From positions 1 through 34,954 of the forward strand of contig JAKAXN010000001.1 of NCBI GenBank assembly GCA_021816565.1: a stretch of DNA of 34,954 nucleotides, written 5' to 3'. Made by a program: the position numbers and the translations under genes. Source of the DNA: Actinomycetes bacterium. GTDB lineage: Bacteria; Actinomycetota; Acidimicrobiia; Acidimicrobiales; Palsa-688. The notes under the pieces are model-generated. The model did not search any database, was not told the DNA's origin, and worked only from the letters and a program-made list of their open reading frames with translations. Below, piece after piece: positions 28,885 through 34,954 of the stretch; the stretch's first letter is position 1; each line of letters opens with the position of its first letter.

Positions 28885-30153
28885 CTAGACATTGGTCGCC
28901 AGGAACTGAATGACTGTGTTCTCCCATTCGGCTGGGTGGGTTCGAAGGCCAGCGGTGTGAGCGGCGTCTTTCATCTCCACGAGTTGGACATTGGCAGGTG
29001 ATCCGGACTTCAAGTAACGGCCGGCGGCGAGCTCGTCTCGACCGGCGACGATCAGTACTTGTCGGGGATACGCTTGGCGCAGGGAGGTACGGATCGGCGG
29101 CGGTTGCGGTGCTCGGCTGAGGGTTCCCGCCGTCGTGTAGGTGATCCAGGACTGGAACCGGCTGATCGCACTGGACGGACCGCTACCGAGTCGGGCCGTG
29201 TCGGCGAAGGTGCGTCCGGTCGCTCCTTCGGCGACGACAGCCCGGACGCGGGTGTCTGAGCCGATGGCACCTATTGCCTCTTCGCCTCCCATGGACTCGC
29301 CCAGGATGGCGATCCTGCCGCCGGCCACGTCAGGCTGGCTCTCGAGATAGCTGACCGCGCCGGAGAGATCTCGCTCGCCCCACCAGCCGAAGTCCATAGC
29401 CGTGCCGCCGCTGGTGCCATGACCCCGGTTATCGATGAAGAGGACTCCATACCCGTGACGGGCCAACACGCCACCTTGGGCGAGCGTCGCGGCCCGTGTG
29501 GACCCCGAACCTGGTACAACGATCACAGCGGCTCCGTTGTGGGACGGCACGTACCATCCGGCGAGCCGCACGCCGTCGGGCGTCTCGAACGAGACGGTCC
29601 TGTAGGCGAGGCCGTAGCTGGCCGGGTCCGCGCGGCCGAGGTGACCCGCCGGTACGTTGGCGGCGTACACCCCGGCGGTGAACGGGAAGATGGCGAACTC
29701 CATGAGTATGTACACGGCTGGGATGGCGAGGAGCCGCCACCATCCGGTCAGGAGGCGGATCAACCCGGCGCCCCCAGCGATGAGCAACGCCGCGCCGCTG
29801 ACCAGCACGACCAGCCCGGCAACGGTGGGAACCAACGGACCTGCCTTCACCAGGTGCATGAAACCGATAGCGATACCGGTGACCACGCCCACGATCCCCA
29901 CCGTCACCGATGTGATCCCGTTGAGCCGGGCTCGACCGGCTTGCTGAAGAACGAACACCCCGACGAACAGCAGGAGCACCACGAACACTCGGAGCGCCTG
30001 CCAGCCTGGCGTGCCGCTGTAGCCCGCAACCAGGACCAACCCCACACCCTCAGCCGCGGTGAGCCACCCTCGATAGGTTGTTCGCCGAGCGGGCATAGTT
30101 GGCCCGATTCGGGCATCCGCAGCAGTTTCTGGCTGGTGGTGCAAAGGACTCAT
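28885..30153 (-). CDS. Membrane-anchored alpha/beta hydrolase
   Basis: 422 aa from ATG 30153 (403 from the in-frame ATG 30096; neither has a strong ribosome site). The N-terminal ~160 residues hold about four to five spans. The rest is an alpha/beta hydrolase, probably outside the membrane: VIVVPGSGSTRA (oxyanion loop), FIDNRGHGTSGG, nucleophile elbow LGESMGGEEA, acid in AGRDELAAG, base in DAAHTAG. Such proteins resemble YqiK/BAAT-like esterases, but the substrate is not evident. The frame is open upstream to 31227 only as antisense of the SCO6745-family gene. Confidence 0.82.
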   Translation of the reverse strand: MSPLHHQPETAADARIGPTMPARRTTYRGWLTAAEGVGLVLVAGYSGTPGWQALRVFVVLLLFVGVFVLQQAGRARLNGITSVTVGIVGVVTGIAIGFMHLVKAGPLVPTVAGLVVLVSGAALLIAGGAGLIRLLTGWWRLLAIPAVYILMEFAIFPFTAGVYAANVPAGHLGRADPASYGLAYRTVSFETPDGVRLAGWYVPSHNGAAVIVVPGSGSTRAATLAQGGVLARHGYGVLFIDNRGHGTSGGTAMDFGWWGERDLSGAVSYLESQPDVAGGRIAILGESMGGEEAIGAIGSDTRVRAVVAEGATGRTFADTARLGSGPSSAISRFQSWITYTTAGTLSRAPQPPPIRTSLRQAYPRQVLIVAGRDELAAGRYLKSGSPANVQLVEMKDAAHTAGLRTHPAEWENTVIQFLATNV

Positions 30154-30474
30154 TTGAGCTTGGCTTCCCGCTCCATGCCCAGTGGCCCACGAGCCTGCGT
30201 CCCAACCGGGCGGCGGCCCAAGGGCCACTGGTCCCGTCCCCGCTGACTGGTAGATCAAGGTGAGGGGAAAAGGAGCGCCGGTCGCCTGGATCCCCTCGCC
30301 GCCGCGTCCGGCCCAGGTGCCCTCCAAGGAGGGCGGGTGGGGCGCGCCCGTCCGTGCCGTTGCGCTCTCGCCGGGATTGCGGCGGGGCTGGCGTTGTGGC
30401 GCTGACGTTCTGTGGTCTGACGGCCCGGTGGCGGCCCGGGCGTGCCCGGCGGCTGCGGGCGTATCGTTCGGTGC
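30154..30474. other. 321-bp divergent intergenic region, no gene seen
   Basis: Between the hydrolase and the SCO6745-family gene. Only short GC-rich shadow frames occur. The right edge holds a leaderless-type -10 box (listed separately); no repeat or RNA gene was found. Confidence 0.5.
30462..30467 (+). promoter_or_regulatory. Candidate -10 box of a leaderless gene
   Basis: TATCGT is followed by 7 bases and ATG 30475; no ribosome site precedes the start. Confidence 0.42.
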
Positions 30475-31338
30475 ATGAGTGTTTCCCTGGAGCCGGTCGT
30501 GGCCAGAAAGACCTGGAGGACCGTCGAGCCGCTCCACGGGATGATCTACTTCGCTCCCGAGGCGGCTCAGCGCTACGCCGACCTCGGCTTGGCCGACCGG
30601 TCCGGCTATTTCGCCTCCCGCTCGGCGCCGATGGGGCCGGTCGAAGCAGAAGTGGTCATCGCCACCTTCTTCAACTTCTACCCGGGCTTGGTGCGCACTG
30701 CCATGGCCGGCGTCTGGTCGACCACCAGCACCGAAGCGGTCCTGCGGGGCCGCCTCGAAGCGGCTGACGCCGCTTTGCGGCGCGTGCTCGGCGACGCCGT
30801 CGGGTCGCAGAACCTGGCCCGGGCGGCGCAGCTGGCCCGGATCGCCGCCGAGGCGGCAGCTGAACGGCCCCAAGGACGTCCCCTCTTCGCCGGTCATGCC
30901 AGCCTGCCATGGCCCGACGAGGACCACCTCGTCCTCTGGCACGCCCAGAGCATGCTGCGCGAGTACCGGGGCGACGGTCATGTCGCGGCTCTTTGCACCG
31001 CCGGTCTCAGCGGAGCTGAGGCTCTGGTAATCCATGCCGCCACCGGCGAGGTCCCCGCTGCTGTCCTGCGCGCCACGCGGGCCTGGCCCGATGAAGAATG
31101 GGAGGAGGCGGTCGAGTCTGTCCGATCCCGGGGATGGCTGGCCCAGGACGCGACCCTGGCATTGTCCCCCGCCGGCGCAGCCCACCGCCAGCACGTGGAA
31201 CACATGACCGACACCCTGGCCGTGCACCCCTACGCCGTCCTGGGCGAAGACCGCTGCGGAGAACTCCGGGCGCTGACCCGACCGCTCAGCCAGGCCGTCG
31301 TATCGGCCGGGATGCTCGGATCAGCCAACCGACCCTGA
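30475..31338 (+). CDS. SCO6745-family protein
   Basis: 287 aa. The N-terminal block TVEPLHGMIYFAPEAAQRYADLGL, then GYFASRSAPMGPV and ATFFNFYPGLVR, is the hallmark of the actinobacterial SCO6745 family. The C-terminal half (about 170-270) looks like a winged helix: HAATGEVPAAVLRATRAW, then DEEWEEAVESVRSRGWL and LSPAGAAHRQHVEHMTD, resembling MarR-type regulators. Function is not established; ligand-responsive regulation is an inference. Starts with a leaderless-type promoter. Divergent from the membrane hydrolase gene. Confidence 0.82.
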   Translation: MSVSLEPVVARKTWRTVEPLHGMIYFAPEAAQRYADLGLADRSGYFASRSAPMGPVEAEVVIATFFNFYPGLVRTAMAGVWSTTSTEAVLRGRLEAADAALRRVLGDAVGSQNLARAAQLARIAAEAAAERPQGRPLFAGHASLPWPDEDHLVLWHAQSMLREYRGDGHVAALCTAGLSGAEALVIHAATGEVPAAVLRATRAWPDEEWEEAVESVRSRGWLAQDATLALSPAGAAHRQHVEHMTDTLAVHPYAVLGEDRCGELRALTRPLSQAVVSAGMLGSANRP

Positions 31339-31659
31339 CCCTGGCGCCCCCGAGTGCCATCCCTCTCCCCGCCGGCGCCTTGAAAGCCTGAAATTCGATG
31401 CAGACATTCCGGGCAGATCGTTCTAGTGCGAGATCGTGGCCGGGCGAAGCGACTTACCCGTCGATCAGGCTCGGGAGAATCCCCCTCGGGTGGCGATCTT
31501 CGGCGCGCCAGTTATGCCCCGGCTCCAACCGGGTCGAGGCCGTCCGAACTACGCCATGGCGGATATTTGGGTTGCTGGCGTGTTCATACACTGACAGCGT
31601 CTGATGGTGAACGAAACCCCGGATCCCGGCGCACCCGACGTCGTCTACGAGCGGATGAT
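31339..31659. other. 321-bp region without a supported gene
   Basis: Somewhat lower in GC than its surroundings (for example near 31558-31600), with no conserved frame. An ATG at 31604 opens a short frame that conflicts with the MTHFR-like relic and has no recognisable content. Confidence 0.45.
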
Positions 31660-31923
31660 CTGGGACCGGTCTACGCCGGGGTCATGGTGGTGGCCAGCGC
31701 CGGGATGGGCCGCAAGCTCAGCGCCGACATCCCCCAACTCGCCATCCCGGAGTGGCTACTGGACAGGCTCACCGACGATCCCTCCGCTGGGGTTGAACAC
31801 GCGTGTGAGATGGTCTCGCGGATCCGGGACTCCGACGCCTTTGCCGGCGTACATCTCATTCCTGTCCGCCGCTACCGGGAGGTAGCTCAGCGTCTGGAGA
31901 CCATTCTCCACGGCACCCTGTAG
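31660..31923 (+). pseudogene. C-terminal remnant of a methylenetetrahydrofolate reductase-like gene
   Basis: The frame reads LGPVYAGVMVVASAGMGRKL, IPEWLLDRLTDDPSAGVEHA and FAGVHLIPVRRYREVAQRL, matching the last ~85 residues of MetF/MTHFR TIM-barrel proteins (PVYAGVM strand, GV-x-HA helix, GVHLIP strand). The preceding 200 or so residues of the barrel are absent, and upstream in-frame sequence is unrelated. No start codon fits, so this is called a relic. Confidence 0.6.
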
Positions 31924-32142
31924 CCGCCCACAAGAGCGGCGCAGCCGGTCACGGCCAGCCACCGGCGCGGCACCCGTGGTCGGGATCGGCGCTTCCATGC
32001 GACCGCTTGCTGCGCAGCGGCGAGTCCAGGTGAGGCGACCGGCCGGCTGGTGTGTTTCCCCATGCCGGACCTCGCCCGGGATGGTTCGGGATAGGGCCTC
32101 GCCGGCATCTGGACACCGGCGATGACCAGCTCGTAGCCGTAG

Positions 32143-32424
32143 TCAGCTTCGGTCATCGACCGTAGGTGTCCGTACCGTTCGTCCCGGCTCGACGATGCCC
32201 ACCATCGGACACCGCCACTCGCCTTCGCGGTGACAGCGCCCGACTGTCAGGGCCAAGGGCTGGGGGGCTGGTTGATCGAGAACTCGGTCCGGAGTCTTGA
32301 CGCCCTGGGGATAACCGAACTTCACTCGGCGGTGGCGCCTGCGAACCCTGCTCGACGGCTCTACGAGCGCTTGGGTTTCGTGGAGGTCGCCGGACCCAGA
32401 AGGCTCCACCGATTGCTGACTCGA
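32143..32424 (+). pseudogene. C-terminal half of a GNAT acetyltransferase
   Basis: Open from the stop at 32140-32142. It shows PLAFAVTAPDCQGQGLGGWL (acetyl-CoA pyrophosphate loop QGQGLG) and ANPARRLYERLGFVEVAG, the second half of the GNAT fold. The N-terminal strands are absent. There is no stop at the expected end; the frame runs on to 32625 into the antisense of the MFS gene. A GTG at 32230 could start a short protein, but the fold would be incomplete. Confidence 0.62.
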
Positions 32425-32476
32425 GGCTCTGGGGGTGGCGGGTGGGGAATGGCGACTGTTACGCGGTCGCCGTTGA

Positions 32477-33709
32477 TCACGGTGTGGCGCGGCGTCTGTG
32501 ACCGGTCATCAGAGCGGGGAAGTCGGCGTGGAGGATGGCGATGGTTGTCGCGATTCCGCCGGCGCCGGCGATGGCGATGGTCGGGGCGGCTCCGAGGGCT
32601 TGTGCGGTTGCCCCGGCCAGGGTGAAGCCGATCCCTTGGAGCGCCATGAGCCCTGCGGAGTTCAGGGTCATGGTGCGGGTGAAGAGGTGCAGCGGGGCGG
32701 CGTCGCGCACCCGGGCGTCCAGGCCGACGCCGTAGAAGCTGCAGAGTCCGGCGGCGGTCAGCAGCGGTAGGGCGACGGAGACGGCCGGCGAGCTGGAAAA
32801 GGCGAGGTAGGGGACGAAGCTGGTGAGAACGGCTGGGGCCACCCAGCGGCGCTGGAGCTCGGGTCTCAGCAGCCGGACGGCGAGGATGTCTCCGGCGATG
32901 ACCCCGACCGGCAGGGCGGTGAGCCACCAGCCCACCATGCTGGACGGGTCGTGGTGGGCGGCGACGTATGGGGCGGCGACGGCTTCGGGGGCTACGGAGA
33001 ACATGGGCGCCAGCCAGCCGAGTATGAGCAAGCGGCGCAGCTGGCTGTTGCCGAGCACTTCTTTGGCCCCGCGCCACGAACCCTGTGTCGGCTGTCCGGC
33101 GGTGTCGCCAAGGTGGTCGTGGTCGTGGACGACGGCTCGCACCAACGATGACGAGAAGGCGAAGCACGCGGCGTTGACCAATAAGGCGCCCGTGGGGGCG
33201 AGGAAGAACAGGAGCGCGCCGGCGCCGGCGTTTCCGCCGATCTGGGCGACCTGGGCGGCGATGCGCATGAGTGAGCGGGCCGGAACGTAGGCGTCGTATG
33301 AGACGGTCGATCGAACGAGCGCGGTTCGTGAGCCGCTCGCCAGGGAGGACAGCGACCCGATCAGGAACAGGAGGCCCAGGAGGGCGGGGACCGGCATCTG
33401 CGGCCAGGCCATGGTGGCGGCGACGATCGCCGAGGCGGCATCGCAGCTGGTTACCAGGCGTCGGGGCCGGACACGGTCGACTACGCCTGACAGGACCGCT
33501 CCTCCCAGCAGGTAGGGGAGGAAGGCCAGGGAGAACGTCAGCGATGCGAGCAGCGCCGAGGACGTCCGCCGGTAGACGAGCACGGTCAGGGCAACGGCTG
33601 CCACCGAGTTGCCGGCCACCGAAACCAGCTGTCCGGCCCACAGGGCCTTGAACTCTCCGGATTGCAGCGCCTGGCGGTAGCCGACGCGCCCGCTTGGATT
33701 GGGCGTCAC
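32477..33709 (-). CDS. MFS transporter
   Basis: 410 aa, about 12 spans. ALWAGQLVSVAGNSVAAVALTVLVYRRTSS at the start is typical of MFS_3/TetA-like macrolide-type exporters, with GVVDRVRPRRLVTSCD as the loop 2-3 motif, an ARSLMRIAAQVAQIGGNAGAG segment in mid-protein, and GLDARVRDAAPLHLFTRTMTL in the C-half. The substrate is unknown. GTG 33709 was chosen, since upstream in-frame sequence is antisense to the ArsR gene. It is divergent from that regulator with a 66-bp spacer, so repression by it is likely (inference). Confidence 0.86.
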   Translation of the reverse strand: MTPNPSGRVGYRQALQSGEFKALWAGQLVSVAGNSVAAVALTVLVYRRTSSALLASLTFSLAFLPYLLGGAVLSGVVDRVRPRRLVTSCDAASAIVAATMAWPQMPVPALLGLLFLIGSLSSLASGSRTALVRSTVSYDAYVPARSLMRIAAQVAQIGGNAGAGALLFFLAPTGALLVNAACFAFSSSLVRAVVHDHDHLGDTAGQPTQGSWRGAKEVLGNSQLRRLLILGWLAPMFSVAPEAVAAPYVAAHHDPSSMVGWWLTALPVGVIAGDILAVRLLRPELQRRWVAPAVLTSFVPYLAFSSSPAVSVALPLLTAAGLCSFYGVGLDARVRDAAPLHLFTRTMTLNSAGLMALQGIGFTLAGATAQALGAAPTIAIAGAGGIATTIAILHADFPALMTGHRRRATP

Positions 33710-33763
33710 AACTCCACGGTGCGTCCCGCACCCACCGCCGCGAAAGTGATTCGCTCCTGGGCG

Positions 33764-33769
33764 TATCTT
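33764..33769 (+). promoter_or_regulatory. Candidate -10 box of a leaderless gene
   Basis: TATCTT is followed by 6 bases and GTG 33776; there is no ribosome site. It lies within the divergent MFS/ArsR spacer. Confidence 0.42.
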
Positions 33770-33775
33770 GGCCCG

Positions 33776-34759
33776 GTGAGTCTGCTGGTCATGCGAGGAA
33801 TTGACGAGCTGATGAGGGTGCGCTTCGCGTGGTCTCCCCTGTTCGAGACCGCCGGAGCGGTGCGCACTTTCGTAGACGAAAGGACTCGCCCGTACCATCA
33901 GAACTGGCATCGTCTCACCGGAGAACGCGTCTCGCGGCTCGACCTCGACCCCCTCATAGCGGTACAGCCGTTGCGCGGGTTCGTTCCCGATTTCCTCTCC
34001 CCACCCCCCACCACGTCGGCGCCGCGGGTGAGAGACCAGCTGGCGGAGATCCGGGCTACCCCGGCCGATCAGGTAGCGCGCGAGCTGCATCTGTGCCGGC
34101 AGACGGTCACCGACCCGCGGCACCAGAAGCTGATCGACACCTACCTCGCCGACCCGGGCGCGGCGCGCGACTTTCTTGCCACCCGGCTCGGCGAGACGTG
34201 GCGGGAGGTGGTGGCCCCGTTCTGGGTTCGCATCCGCGCCCTGCTCGATCGCGACATCCAGGACCGAACCCGGCTGCTGGCCCGTCAGGGGCTTCGTCGC
34301 GTCCTCGACGAGTTGGATCCCAGAATCCGCTGGACCGCGGACGGCCTCGTCGTCGATGACGGCGGAGAAGCCACCGTTGAGGTCGGCGAGCGGGGCCTGG
34401 TGCTCATGCCCAGTGCCTACCTCTGGCCGGTGGTCACAGCCGTGGTCGCCGAACCCTGGCAGCCGACGATCGCCTACCCGGCTCGCGGTATCGCAGAGCT
34501 GTGGAGATCGCCCCCAACACCACCTGACGCCCTGGCGAAGCTCATCGGACGCACCCGGGCGGCCGTCTTGACAAGCCTCGATCATCCGCTGTCAACGACA
34601 GCGGTGGCCGTCCACATCGGGCTCAGCCCCGCGGGGGCCTCTGGACACCTCGTCGCTCTGCGCAACGCCGGGCTCGTCTCAACAGCGCGACACGGGCATG
34701 AGGTGCTGTATCGAAGGACGGTTCTGGGCCGCTCATTGCTGCGCGGTCGGCGAGGGTAG
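33776..34759 (+). CDS. ArsR-family transcriptional regulator with DUF5937-like N-terminus
   Basis: 327 aa. The first ~240 residues have the DUF5937-type layout of Streptomyces-like regulators: RVRFAWSPLFETAGAVRTF near 15, a long helical middle, and RGLVLMPSAYLWPVV near 213. Residues 255-320 are an ArsR winged helix (PLSTTAVAVHIGLSPAGASGHLVAL, then AGLVSTARHGHEVLYRRT). No metal-binding cysteine cluster is seen, so it probably senses an organic ligand. GTG 33776 gives the family N-terminus and follows a leaderless -10 box; ATG 33791 is an alternative. Divergent MFS neighbour. Confidence 0.87.
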   Translation: MSLLVMRGIDELMRVRFAWSPLFETAGAVRTFVDERTRPYHQNWHRLTGERVSRLDLDPLIAVQPLRGFVPDFLSPPPTTSAPRVRDQLAEIRATPADQVARELHLCRQTVTDPRHQKLIDTYLADPGAARDFLATRLGETWREVVAPFWVRIRALLDRDIQDRTRLLARQGLRRVLDELDPRIRWTADGLVVDDGGEATVEVGERGLVLMPSAYLWPVVTAVVAEPWQPTIAYPARGIAELWRSPPTPPDALAKLIGRTRAAVLTSLDHPLSTTAVAVHIGLSPAGASGHLVALRNAGLVSTARHGHEVLYRRTVLGRSLLRGRRG

Positions 34760-34777
34760 CGGTCGGCAGCCTCGACA

Positions 34778-34808
34778 CTGTCCGTAACCGGCGCCAGATT
34801 ATGGACAG
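34778..34808 (+). terminator. Stem-loop after the ArsR-type gene
   Basis: CTGTCCGTAA and TTATGGACAG pair over 10 bp (one G-U) around an 11-base loop, 18 bp after the stop. No T-run follows. A further GTTATGG lies at 34810-34816. It may be a terminator hairpin or a protein site. The remainder to 34954 shows no gene. Confidence 0.35.
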
Positions 34809-34954
34809 AGTTATGGCCAACGAGACCACTTTCGGCGTTTGATGGGGAGCGCCCGTGCGTCTCCGCGGTCACGAGGGCGGAGCCGCTTCGGGCGGCCGGA
34901 GAACAGGAGCGTCGGCAAACCCACCCGTGCCGGGGCAGCTCAGCCGGTTCGGTG

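Noticed and set aside
30154..31227. Upstream extension of the membrane hydrolase frame to 780 codons
   Set aside because: The extra part is antisense to the SCO6745-family gene and has no hydrolase homology.
31887..32156. 89-codon minus-strand frame starting MTEADYGYELVIAG
   Set aside because: The start looks protein-like, but the rest is Arg/Pro-rich and overlaps the MTHFR relic; nothing recognisable.
33710..34585. Upstream extension of the right-hand MFS frame to 702 codons
   Set aside because: Antisense to the ArsR-type gene; the MFS fold begins just after GTG 33709.
1..34954. CRISPR arrays, tRNA or rRNA genes, prophage
   Set aside because: No regularly spaced repeats, cloverleaf-like or rRNA-like stretches, or phage structural genes were seen by reading. 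The holin-family relic alone is not phage evidence.

Overview
The window is about 35 kb of very GC-rich DNA with the codon bias of an actinobacterium. Frequent GTG starts, many 1-4 bp stop/start overlaps, a homologue of the mycobacterial mycothiol-dependent nitroreductase, a CtpF-type ATPase and an SCO6745-family protein all point to Actinomycetota. A deep-branching class such as Acidimicrobiia is possible, but the sequence alone does not fix it.

Left part (1-3.7 kb): a glycerol-3-phosphate / glycerophosphodiester uptake operon (end of ugpB, ugpA, ugpE, ugpQ). It closes with a fused nucleotidyltransferase-GNAT protein. Sulfide block (3.6-8.6 kb): an MFS transporter lies divergent to an ArsR-rhodanese fusion regulator. 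This faces a minus-strand operon of single rhodanese, a CstB-like persulfide dioxygenase-rhodanese and a type II sulfide:quinone oxidoreductase. A near-ideal CsoR/CstR-type palindrome precedes the operon, but no csoR/cstR gene is in the window. The set would oxidise sulfide to persulfide, then to sulfite and thiosulfate.

Middle (8.7-20 kb): a DsbA-fold nitroreductase-like protein, a flippase-like membrane protein and a 14-TM MFS exporter. Then come a tandem universal stress protein divergent from a CtpF-type P-ATPase, with a DosR-like box between them, a CNNM/CorC protein, and a second P-ATPase with Na+/K+-ATPase-type cation-site residues. This resembles a hypoxia / ion-homeostasis block.

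20-24 kb: a truncated, frameshifted YvlD-type membrane gene, an unrecognised membrane protein, a PLDc_N-SHOCT protein, a minimal zincin metallopeptidase and a CDP-alcohol phosphatidyltransferase. 23.9-27.0 kb is a scar region: a beheaded alpha/beta hydrolase, a merR gene cut to 19 codons but with an intact MerR-type promoter, a thioredoxin-like gene split by a complete IS21-family element with a 5-bp target duplication, and a 20-codon stub of an FAD oxidoreductase. These read as the remains of one merR-trx-oxidoreductase operon.

Right part (27-35 kb): a CocE/NonD-type hydrolase, a membrane-anchored alpha/beta hydrolase, an SCO6745-family protein, two more gene remnants (MTHFR C-terminus, GNAT C-terminus), and an MFS transporter divergent from an ArsR-type regulator with a DUF5937-like N-terminus. 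No tRNA, rRNA or CRISPR array was seen.
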